Shown: positions 23,436 to 30,554 of the stretch, piece by piece
Layout: the number at the start of each line of letters is the position of its first letter
Numbering within the stretch: position 1 is the first letter of the stretch
DNA from: a virus
Virus record (IMG/VR): IMGVR_UViG_3300035666_000088
Coordinates: 1-36,343 of that record
DNA length: 36,343 bases
Reading direction: 5' to 3' (one strand)
The notes under the pieces: generated by a model
Told to the model about the DNA's origin: nothing
The model's database searches: none
Seen by the model: only the letters and a program-made list of their open reading frames with translations
Translations under genes and position numbers: made by a program

Positions 23436-23551
23436 GGGCGCATTCTAATTGCGGTATATGTATAAAAACAACAGGCAAAAAATAATTCTTTACAGATTGT
23501 TTATTTCTGTCAGAATCTGTTACTCCTAAACACCTAAACGAAAGAAACGAA
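23436..23551. promoter_or_regulatory. Regulator intergenic region with operator-like inverted repeat
   Basis: Between the divergent regulator and the gene at 23552 lies ACAGATT (23492-23498) and its exact complement AATCTGT (23514-23520), 15 bases apart, which fits a dimeric repressor site. A/T-rich boxes (GTATATGTATA, 23452-23462) provide possible -10 elements. The leader AAACGAAAGAAAC precedes the ATG. Confidence 0.5.
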
Positions 23552-23935
23552 ATGAAAACGACAACTTTTACTGCTTATGTGGCTTCTGATTTGTTCAACG
23601 CTGGTTTTGCTTGTGATGGTCATCCATTCATTGCAGAACAGTTTTATGTGTTGATCGAGAATGCAGCTGGCAAGCGCTTTCGTCATCAAGCCATTTTTAA
23701 TGGCACTCAGCAAGTTATTTGTGAAGAGACTGGTGACGCTTTTTTCCCTGATTTGCGCGCAGAGGCTTCTGCCAAAGCAGAGCGTTTAGCTGCTCGCGTT
23801 AATGCAGCTCTTGAGGCTGGTAAGTTTATTTCTCCTACATTTTGGGATGAGATCGATCCAGCTTATGGCTCTGATGAGTATGTCGATCAAGGCACAGAGG
23901 CCAAGCGCTTATTCGCTGAGAAAGCCGCAGCTTAA
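23552..23935 (+). CDS. Early protein of unknown function (127 aa)
   Basis: It starts MKTTTFTAYVASDLFNAGFA, with an EQFYVLIENAAGKRFRHQAI strand-rich part and an Ala/Glu helix followed by FWDEIDPAYGSDEY. Soluble. The codon use is clearly T-rich at third positions compared with neighbours (ACT, GCT, TCT, GAT), so it may have been acquired or be highly expressed. It is first after the operator-like region. A stable hairpin follows. Confidence 0.75.
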   Translation: MKTTTFTAYVASDLFNAGFACDGHPFIAEQFYVLIENAAGKRFRHQAIFNGTQQVICEETGDAFFPDLRAEASAKAERLAARVNAALEAGKFISPTFWDEIDPAYGSDEYVDQGTEAKRLFAEKAAA

Positions 23936-23944
23936 TTAACCCAC

Positions 23945-23958
23945 GGGGCTTCGGCCCC
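23945..23958 (+). terminator. UUCG-capped hairpin after the early gene
   Basis: GGGGC - TTCG - GCCCC forms an exceptionally stable five-pair tetraloop hairpin ten bases after the stop of the gene at 23552. No T run follows, so it may be an mRNA 3'-end stabiliser or a weak, non-canonical terminator. Confidence 0.5.
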
Positions 23959-23976
23959 ATCAAACGAAAGAAACCG

Positions 23977-24072
23977 ATGAAACCCTCAACCGAAACCCTC
24001 CTTGACTATTTGACTGCCTTGGCCATTGGCGTTGGCTTGGCCTGCCTTCTGGTGGCATGGTGGTCTTCTTGA
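23977..24072 (+). CDS. Single-span membrane peptide (31 aa)
   Basis: It encodes MKPSTETLLDYLTALAIG and then VGLACLLVAWWSS, one transmembrane segment. The leader AAACGAAAGAAAC matches that of the gene at 23552, and the stop overlaps a TTG start downstream. Possibly a small early inhibitor or membrane factor. Role unknown. Confidence 0.6.
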   Translation: MKPSTETLLDYLTALAIGVGLACLLVAWWSS

Positions 24073-24212
24073 ACTACTTAGGCTGCCAACCCCAAAAGCC
24101 TGATGCCAAGTGCATGAATTGCAAGCGGCATAAGGATTCGGGGGTGGTTGTTGTCAATTCAAAAAGTAAAGCATGTGTGTACATGCCCATTTCATTACAG
24201 GAGAGAAAATGA
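24069..24212 (+). CDS. Small cysteine protein (47 aa, TTG start)
   Basis: From TTG 24069 the frame encodes MNYLGCQPQKPDAKCMNCKR, then HKDSGVVVVNSKSKACVYMP. Cysteines C6, C15, C18 and C36 would suit a small zinc knuckle. The start shares bases with the previous stop (TTGA) and its TGA overlaps the next ATG (ATGA). An internal ATG at 24114 is possible. The conserved-looking cysteine spacing and coupling support it. Confidence 0.5.
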   Translation: MNYLGCQPQKPDAKCMNCKRHKDSGVVVVNSKSKACVYMPISLQERK

Positions 24213-24478
24213 AACCCACACCATCTTGCCCTAAAGACCTCTTTGAGTTCAAAGCCATCATTGAAGATGTTGAGCTGACTTGCTTCTTGGAATACAGCCC
24301 AGAAGAAAAAGGCTCGACAGATTCTTATGGCGCATCCTATGAGCCTGATCTAGAAGAGTCCATGACATTGAATAACGCATACATCGCTGGCACTGATGTG
24401 GACATTGCCCACATGCTGCTGCAAAGCCTGGTGGACCATATCGAGATTTCTGCACTGGAGAAGTTCAATGACCGATAA
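24209..24478 (+). CDS. Early protein of unknown function (89 aa)
   Basis: Start MKPTPSCPKDLFEFKAIIED is preceded by a strong AGGAG site and overlaps the previous stop as ATGA. It is acidic and mixed alpha/beta (ELTCFLEYSPEEKGSTDSYG). It overlaps the next gene by 11 bases. No family recognised. Confidence 0.7.
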   Translation: MKPTPSCPKDLFEFKAIIEDVELTCFLEYSPEEKGSTDSYGASYEPDLEESMTLNNAYIAGTDVDIAHMLLQSLVDHIEISALEKFNDR

Positions 24479-24692
24479 ACCCGCCAGCCACTACCATGTG
24501 CCGAATGAGCAGTTTATGAATTCTCAAAAAGAATTGCCACTGGCTATTGAGGCTTGCCTCGACCTGGTCAAAGACTTACTCTCACCGGAAGTCTTTGGCC
24601 ACGCAATGCCGGATGAAGTTAAAAGCCGCGCATTCGTGGTCAGGGCCATGCTGGAGCGCTTAAAAGCACGAATCGAGGCCAGTGATGCCTAG
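24468..24692 (+). CDS. Small helical early protein (74 aa)
   Basis: It begins MTDKPASHYHVPNEQFMNSQ, then has a helical bundle-like section (PLAIEACLDLVKDLL, VRAMLERLKARIEASDA). The start at 24468 lies inside the end of the preceding gene; the longer upstream reading (24396) is rejected as a shadow. No function recognised. Confidence 0.65.
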   Translation: MTDKPASHYHVPNEQFMNSQKELPLAIEACLDLVKDLLSPEVFGHAMPDEVKSRAFVVRAMLERLKARIEASDA

Positions 24693-25071
24693 AGGAAATA
24701 AACCCCGTGTAAGCCCCGCCATTGAGGCGGCCTTGCAGAAAAAAGGCAATCTGTCTGACCTTGATCTGGCCAAGATGTGCTTTTGTGTGCGCAGAAGCGC
24801 AGCCAGAATTCTGTTTGACATGCACCGCCATGAGCTGGTCCACATCTCTGGCTACACCAGGGTGAGCGCCAATGGCCAGTGGCGGCCACTGTGGTCATGG
24901 GGTGAGGGTGAAGATGCAATTGCGCCTGGTCCAGTGCCAGGCATCGAGCGCATCAGAAAACACCGCGAAAAAATGAGCGCTGATGACAAAGACTTCAGCT
25001 TGGCCAGACGCCGCCAGAAAAGACGGGTCGTCAAACGCGACCCTCTGGTGGCTGCTTTTTTTGGGAGTTAA
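24685..25071 (+). CDS. Winged-helix-like DNA-binding protein
   Basis: This 128-residue protein starts MPRGNKPRVSPAIEAALQKK and contains a helix-turn-helix/wing pattern (GNLSDLDLAKMCFCVRRSAA, then LVHISGYTRVSANGQWRPLW). A very basic C-terminus follows (RRRQKRRVVKRD). A DNA-binding role is likely: regulator, or a candidate for the protein that binds the iterons. It overlaps the preceding gene by eight bases. Confidence 0.7.
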   Translation: MPRGNKPRVSPAIEAALQKKGNLSDLDLAKMCFCVRRSAARILFDMHRHELVHISGYTRVSANGQWRPLWSWGEGEDAIAPGPVPGIERIRKHREKMSADDKDFSLARRRQKRRVVKRDPLVAAFFGS

Positions 25072-25072
25072 T

Positions 25073-25255
25073 ATGGAAATTGAAATACTAAAGCGCTTGC
25101 TTGAGCAGGCTCAAAACATTGAGGCCGAAACCGGACAAGCTCCAACAGCTGTTGAAGCATTGTCTTGGGCCATTGATGAGATCACTCACCAAAGAGAGAG
25201 TCATAAGCAAGCAGACCACCACCACTCGCAGCAGCCAGAGCCGCTGCCGCTTTAG
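25073..25255 (+). CDS. Small coiled protein at the end of the rightward cluster (60 aa)
   Basis: MEIEILKRLLEQAQNIEAET and following sequence form amphipathic helices; the C-terminus is His/Gln-rich (ADHHHSQQPEPLPL). The ribosome site GGGAG precedes the ATG at 25073. Its last 74 bases overlap the 3' end of the convergent internal-virion-protein gene. Function unknown. Confidence 0.62.
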   Translation: MEIEILKRLLEQAQNIEAETGQAPTAVEALSWAIDEITHQRESHKQADHHHSQQPEPLPL

Positions 25256-26609
25256 GATCAACAAACCCTGCGTGTGCTTGGCCGCGAATGATCATGTCTC
25301 GCGCAGTCTCTGGCGACACATTCATTCGCCTTGCAGCCTTGTTAATTTGCTGAGATAGCAATTCCAGCTTGGGTGCGCCAATTGGGGATGTCACGCCAGT
25401 TGCGCCAGAGCCAGCGCCCCAAACGATAGCCTGTGCTGGCACTGCCTCAAGATTCATTGGCGCAGCCACCTGGCTCTTCCACCATGGCCCAAGAGCTGTC
25501 ATCTCTGGAACACTGGCGCTTGCATTTGGCACTGTTTCCACGCCTTTTTTGGTTGTTGCGCCACGCACATCAGGCAGGCCAACTAGGCGCGACCAATGCG
25601 CGTCACCAACCGGCCACTGGGTTTGGAATCCTGTTTGTGGCACTCCAGACGCATGGATATAGCTTGGCACTTTGGCCGATCCCATATCAAGGGCGCCAGA
25701 TTCAACATACTTTGACATTGGCCCACTGTGCGCAGTGCTGTGGTATGGGTGGCCAATAATGGCGCGCATATCTTGGGGGAAATCTTTACCTCGTCTAAAT
25801 TCAGCCAAGCCGCCAAACTTTTGGAAATCCCCAAATCTTCCAGCATTTGCCAACCAGTTGGCAGCAGTGCCTCGATTAAATTCTGTCAGCACTTCACTGC
25901 CTGGTGAGGCCATACCCGTCAATGCGTTGAATTTGTTGTACTCAGCAATAGCTTGTTGTGGTCCATAGATTTGCTCAAAACGCTTAAACAATGGGTCCAT
26001 GGTGTACCAGGCGCCCATGCCTTTGTACAAATCAGGATATTGCGCTGCCTCACCAATAATGTTTTGCAGGCGCTGAGTATTGCGCGGATTTGTAACTTCG
26101 CCTGCATGAGCTGCGCCCTTGGCACTTGCGGCAGCCTTAAATGGTCGATCCAAGATATTGCCTTGGCGCTGACCTTGCTGTGACATTTGCCACAAATCAT
26201 CTCTGGTCACACCAAAAAGCTGCTTCATTATTGGGTCTTCTGGGGCCACTCGCTTTGCGGCTTCAGCAACAAGCTCTTTGGGATTTTTATAAATCTCAGG
26301 ATAAGCCAGGCGCTGTGGCCGCATGACAGTTGCATCTTTTTTAGTGATGCCTTTAGTCATTCCAATTGGCGCAAAAGCCATTGGTCCAGCCATGGCCATC
26401 TCGGTCAATTCAGACAGTGCAGCCTTGTTTGTGATCTTGGCAGGATTTTTTGGATCACCAAATGCTTTGTCATAAAGGTCTTGAAACTTCTTGTCTTTTT
26501 CTTCAATGTTTAAAAGACCTTGCTGGATTGCCCTGCCAGTACCCTGCAATTGCTGGGTGCGTCTGGGGTCTTGCATCCATCCCAAAACATCATCAAGTAA
26601 GCCTGCCAT
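25182..26609 (-). CDS. Putative internal virion/ejection protein
   Basis: This 475-residue protein is the last gene of the late unit. It opens MAGLLDDVLGWMQDPRRTQQ, has a helical first third, then a conserved-looking block (GMGAWYTMDPLFKRFEQIYG, GTAANWLANAGRFGDFQKFG, RAIIGHPYHSTAH, VGDAHWSRLVGLPDVRG). Similar blocks occur in podovirus proteins at this position (a DUF7178-like pattern from memory). It may be ejected with the DNA. An enzymatic role cannot be excluded. Confidence 0.65.
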   Translation of the reverse strand: MAGLLDDVLGWMQDPRRTQQLQGTGRAIQQGLLNIEEKDKKFQDLYDKAFGDPKNPAKITNKAALSELTEMAMAGPMAFAPIGMTKGITKKDATVMRPQRLAYPEIYKNPKELVAEAAKRVAPEDPIMKQLFGVTRDDLWQMSQQGQRQGNILDRPFKAAASAKGAAHAGEVTNPRNTQRLQNIIGEAAQYPDLYKGMGAWYTMDPLFKRFEQIYGPQQAIAEYNKFNALTGMASPGSEVLTEFNRGTAANWLANAGRFGDFQKFGGLAEFRRGKDFPQDMRAIIGHPYHSTAHSGPMSKYVESGALDMGSAKVPSYIHASGVPQTGFQTQWPVGDAHWSRLVGLPDVRGATTKKGVETVPNASASVPEMTALGPWWKSQVAAPMNLEAVPAQAIVWGAGSGATGVTSPIGAPKLELLSQQINKAARRMNVSPETARDMIIRGQAHAGFVDPKAAAALAAASGGGLLAYDSLFGE

Positions 26610-26618
26610 GTTTATTCC

Positions 26619-28691
26619 TTAACGATTGGCCATGCCAGTTAGCTCTACGCGATACGGCTCTCTTGGCGCTGTTGCACCAATGTAGCTCGCACCATAAGGC
26701 ACAGTCTTGCCAAGCATTCTCGCACCAGCTGCCACGGCCTGCTGCAATCTGGCCATGCCGCTTTCATCACGCAATGCTTTGCGCACAATCTCTGGGTCTT
26801 CTGAGATCAGAATCTGAGCCACTCGCTGGCGATCTTGCTCAGACATTCCCTTGTTGGACTCACCCAGCATCTTGCTCACTACTCTAAACGCAGCCATGGG
26901 GCTGCCAGTGGCTGCGCTGGCCATTTCATCAGCTGTGATGGTCGAGCCAATGCGAGGCGCTTGCATCAATGATGCTGCCGTGTCCGATCCACCAAGCACC
27001 TTATTCTTGGCAGCTTGTGATTGGGCAGCTGTGCCAATGCGGGTCAAGATGCCATCAAGCTCATCACCAGGGTAAATGGTGCGCAAGATAGCGCCTTGCT
27101 TAGTCTCAGGACTGGCCAGCACACCCATCATGGACTTGGCACGGCCTGATCCCATCTGGTTTCGAATGGCATCCATGGCGCCAGCTCTGAATGCATTGAC
27201 TGCACCAGGATTGCTGGCCATGTCTTCCATCATTATTGCCACTTCATCTGCGCTCTTGCTGAAAATGGTGCGGCCTTCTTTGAACGCATCTCTTGCGCTT
27301 CTAAGCTGTGATGCTTCAGCGCGGGTTGCAGCCAGCCTTGGGGATGATGCATCAATAGCATCTCTCAAAGCGCCCTCAACGGGTTTCAAGGCCGATCCAA
27401 CACCGCCCTTGCCACTTGTAAAGGCTGCATCAATTGATGTCTGAATACCCCTGCGAACAACTTCAGCATCTTCCAGTGTTGGCGCCTTGGCAAACACAAT
27501 GTTGCCATCTTTGTCAAAAGAGAAAAATGGCTTCTTGCCGGTTTGCGCTGTATAGATTGCGTTGATGTCTGCAATGGCTGTTGGCGATCTTTGCAATGCA
27601 TCTTTAAGGCTGACCAATAAGTCTTGGCCAATGATGCCGCCAGTGCCGTAAGAGTCTTTGTAGGCTTGGTTTTCCAATGCCTTTGCTTCTTGATCGGTTG
27701 ATCGGAAAAAGCGCAAGACATTTTCATTCTGTGGCCGTGGTCCCATGAAGTTGGGGTTAAGGCCGCTGACCAGCTTTTGCTGCATATCTGTCAAGACTTC
27801 TCTGCGCAATGTGTCTGGGCGTGTCGATAAGGCGCCTTGAATCGTTGTAGATGCCTTGCCGCCTTGAGTGTACAGACCGCGCACAGCTGCGAGCAGTGTC
27901 TGGTTTTCAGCCATGATTTCGCCATTGGCAATGCGTTGCACGATCTCATCTGTGGTCAGGCCAGTCTCGCCTGCTAGGCGTTGAATCTCAGCCTCTGCTG
28001 CCTTGCCACCACGGCCACCGGCCAGGCGCCTGGCAGCGTCTAAGGCCATGTCTGTGATCTTGCCAGCGCCCATGAATGCAGCTTGCGCCACTGGTGCAAT
28101 AGAAGCGCCCATCACTGTAGAGCCTGGCACTCTGGCTGCACGGGCTGCAAAGTCTCCCTCGCCGGTCATAAAGCCAGTGACACCGCCTTGGATGCCGCCA
28201 AGCGCTGAAGTGCCTGCCAATGCCTTGACCAATGGCGCAACACTGGCGGCCATGCGTGGGCCAGTCAATGGCGCAGCTGTGCCGCCGGTGGCCGCAGTCA
28301 ATGCAGCCGCTGATCCAACACCGCCCAATGCCTCATAGCCCAATGACTCCATGGGTGATTGAGCTTGGTAAGCCTTCATCTTGCTTCTAATTTCAGCAAG
28401 CACCTTGTCGTAGTCTCTGCCAGTTACAGAGGAGATCAATCGAGCTTCTATCTCATCGGCAGAGCCAAGGGTAGCTCCTTGCGCAATAGAGCGCAGGCGT
28501 TGCGTTGGCGCTTGTGGCAGTGGCTGGGTCAATGCAGGCGCTGGTGCAGCCTGTGGCTCCATCATGCCGCCAATACTTTGCTCTAAAAGTCCTTTGAGGA
28601 CATTGAGCTTTTCAGTGGACAGCCCAGAGACATCTCCCTGCTTAATCTTGAGCAGCTCTTCAGTGGTGAAACCTTCTAATCCAGTGGTCAT
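26619..28691 (-). CDS. Putative DNA-ejection/internal virion protein (690 aa)
   Basis: It begins MTTGLEGFTTEELLKIKQGD. Residues of about 115-205 are Ala/Gly-rich and weakly hydrophobic, suited to membrane insertion; the rest is long helical sequence. This composition and its place after the tail hub suit proteins that form the trans-envelope channel during DNA entry. No lytic domain was recognised. The start is coupled to the upstream gene by ATGA. Confidence 0.68.
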   Translation of the reverse strand: MTTGLEGFTTEELLKIKQGDVSGLSTEKLNVLKGLLEQSIGGMMEPQAAPAPALTQPLPQAPTQRLRSIAQGATLGSADEIEARLISSVTGRDYDKVLAEIRSKMKAYQAQSPMESLGYEALGGVGSAAALTAATGGTAAPLTGPRMAASVAPLVKALAGTSALGGIQGGVTGFMTGEGDFAARAARVPGSTVMGASIAPVAQAAFMGAGKITDMALDAARRLAGGRGGKAAEAEIQRLAGETGLTTDEIVQRIANGEIMAENQTLLAAVRGLYTQGGKASTTIQGALSTRPDTLRREVLTDMQQKLVSGLNPNFMGPRPQNENVLRFFRSTDQEAKALENQAYKDSYGTGGIIGQDLLVSLKDALQRSPTAIADINAIYTAQTGKKPFFSFDKDGNIVFAKAPTLEDAEVVRRGIQTSIDAAFTSGKGGVGSALKPVEGALRDAIDASSPRLAATRAEASQLRSARDAFKEGRTIFSKSADEVAIMMEDMASNPGAVNAFRAGAMDAIRNQMGSGRAKSMMGVLASPETKQGAILRTIYPGDELDGILTRIGTAAQSQAAKNKVLGGSDTAASLMQAPRIGSTITADEMASAATGSPMAAFRVVSKMLGESNKGMSEQDRQRVAQILISEDPEIVRKALRDESGMARLQQAVAAGARMLGKTVPYGASYIGATAPREPYRVELTGMANR

Positions 28692-30094
28692 TTGTTGACT
28701 CCAGAAGAATTTAATTGGATTTGTCTGTCAATGGCGTTTAGCAATGGATTGCCACCGCCACCAGCGCCATAGGGCGTGACTTGATACATAGGCGCAAACT
28801 GCTCAAAGCCTGGCAATTTGCTGGCGCGTTTGAGATAGTCTTCTTGCGCTGACAAGCGATATCTAGATGTCTTCTGCGCCGTTGCAAGTGCTTGCCTAAT
28901 TTCAGCTGCGCTTAGTGTTTGGTCACCAGCTGCTGCGCGTCTAAGAATTCCACGCTCGCCTTCAGTCAATGAGCCTTGGCCACGCATCTGGGCTGCGGCA
29001 TCAAGTTCTTGCTGGGCCAAGCCTTGGACCACAATTCTGGTGTTTGCCAATTGCTCATTTGCGTCAGCACCAGCAACACCTAATTGCTGACCAATTCGCA
29101 GCATTGCTGTTCTGTAATCCGCACCTGGTCCAAGAATAGCCTTATCAAGTGCAGGCAGCATTCTGTCCACATTTGCCAATGTCTCATTTGCAGACCTTGC
29201 ACCAGCGGTCAACTCGGTTAATGTTTTTGACACATCACCGCCAACACCAGCCAAGAATTGCTGATTGCCAGGCATCTTGACTTCGACATTTGTATTTGTC
29301 TTTGGTGCAATCTGCGCACGATACTGGCCAACTTGACCAATACCCGCTTGACCAGTTCCAGCCAATGGCTGGCCACTGATGTACTCCACAGCTCGGATGT
29401 CAGGGGATTGAGCCTCGTATGGCATAGCGCCTTGGGCAATGCGTGGTTGACCTTGCTTGTTGTATTGGACCATGACAGTCCTACCATTCATCACAATAGG
29501 TGTTGGAGCGCTGTATTCTTCAGCAGCTTGAGATATCTTCAAAATCTCAGGCAAACCCTGCTCTGGCTTCATGCCAGACAATAGCGCCCGTTGTGTTTGA
29601 CTCAAAAACGAAAATGGGCCGCCTTGTGGCGCTGTTGGTGCAGCATTCATCAATGCGGCGCGATTAAGCGTTGGGCCGAATGGGCCAGCAGTTTCAATTG
29701 GTGCTGATTGACTAGCGAGACTAGCTTGTGCTGGTGTCATGCCACCAGGCGTAGCATTAGAAAATAAATTGCTGTATGCCGTTTGGCGCGCACGTTCTGC
29801 CTGCGCTTCTTTCAACTTCTCAGCCAAAAGAATGTCTTGCAGTGACCCAGCTCTTGCCTGCTGATAGCCCTGCTGGCCAGCCTGCAAAGCTGATCCAAGT
29901 GCTTGGCCCAAGTTGATTGGGGTTGTGCTTCGGCCACCAGCTTGGAGCAGTGCAGCAGCTGCTGACATCGCAGCATTGCGGCCCAATAGCTTGCGCTGGT
30001 CTTCTGTCAGCAACGCATCAAGACCTGATGGTGTGCCGCCCATACCGCCGCCAAAAATGGAGCCTATGTTGCTGAAGTCAAATCCATTTGCCAT
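28688..30094 (-). CDS. Putative internal virion/ejection protein (468 aa)
   Basis: It starts MANGFDFSNIGSIFGGGMGG, a Gly-rich head often seen in internal virion proteins. An Ala/Gln-rich helical body with coiled segments follows (LLAEKLKEAQAERARQTAY; ADANEQLANTRIVVQGLAQQ). It overlaps the next gene by ATGA. Likely packed in the head and ejected with the genome. Assignment is by composition and position. Confidence 0.65.
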   Translation of the reverse strand: MANGFDFSNIGSIFGGGMGGTPSGLDALLTEDQRKLLGRNAAMSAAAALLQAGGRSTTPINLGQALGSALQAGQQGYQQARAGSLQDILLAEKLKEAQAERARQTAYSNLFSNATPGGMTPAQASLASQSAPIETAGPFGPTLNRAALMNAAPTAPQGGPFSFLSQTQRALLSGMKPEQGLPEILKISQAAEEYSAPTPIVMNGRTVMVQYNKQGQPRIAQGAMPYEAQSPDIRAVEYISGQPLAGTGQAGIGQVGQYRAQIAPKTNTNVEVKMPGNQQFLAGVGGDVSKTLTELTAGARSANETLANVDRMLPALDKAILGPGADYRTAMLRIGQQLGVAGADANEQLANTRIVVQGLAQQELDAAAQMRGQGSLTEGERGILRRAAAGDQTLSAAEIRQALATAQKTSRYRLSAQEDYLKRASKLPGFEQFAPMYQVTPYGAGGGGNPLLNAIDRQIQLNSSGVNK

Positions 30095-30103
30095 ATTTTC
30101 ACC

Positions 30104-30553
30104 TTATTCCAATAAACCCTTGAGGCGGCTTTTAACCACATCGCCTCTGCTCATCATATTAGTTGATCCTGTGCCTGGCGCAAGCAAAGATGCAGCCATC
30201 ATGGCGCGTCTTTCCTGACCAGGCTTGATGGCCAATTCTGCCACCGGTGTCCCACTTCTATCCATGGCCACCGCCACATTGTCAAACCCCTTGGCCTGAT
30301 CATGCGCATAGCCAAACAAAGCCATGCCCACATCACGCTCAGAGCCTTGGTCAATGATCTTGACCTTGGATGGGTCGCTGGTGATCACAATACCCCTGCT
30401 GGTCCTTGCCACTGTCAGCCCATCAGGGATGCGAGAGGGCATAGGTGATCCAGGCGTGATCAGGATGGTGTCGCGCTTGCTTGATGGGTCAAGTAGTGCC
30501 ATCAGCTGCGCATCAGCATAGCGTTGTGGCTCTGGCGTTGGTGTGTTTGGCAT
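30104..30553 (-). CDS. Virion-associated protein of unknown function (149 aa)
   Basis: It starts MPNTPTPEPQRYADAQLMAL and contains a compact beta-rich region (RIPDGLTVARTSRGIVITSD) and a helical C-terminus (KPGQERRAMMAASLLAPGTG). It lies between two ejection-type proteins, so it is probably virion-associated. No family recognised. Confidence 0.7.
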   Translation of the reverse strand: MPNTPTPEPQRYADAQLMALLDPSSKRDTILITPGSPMPSRIPDGLTVARTSRGIVITSDPSKVKIIDQGSERDVGMALFGYAHDQAKGFDNVAVAMDRSGTPVAELAIKPGQERRAMMAASLLAPGTGSTNMMSRGDVVKSRLKGLLE

Positions 30554-30554
30554 G

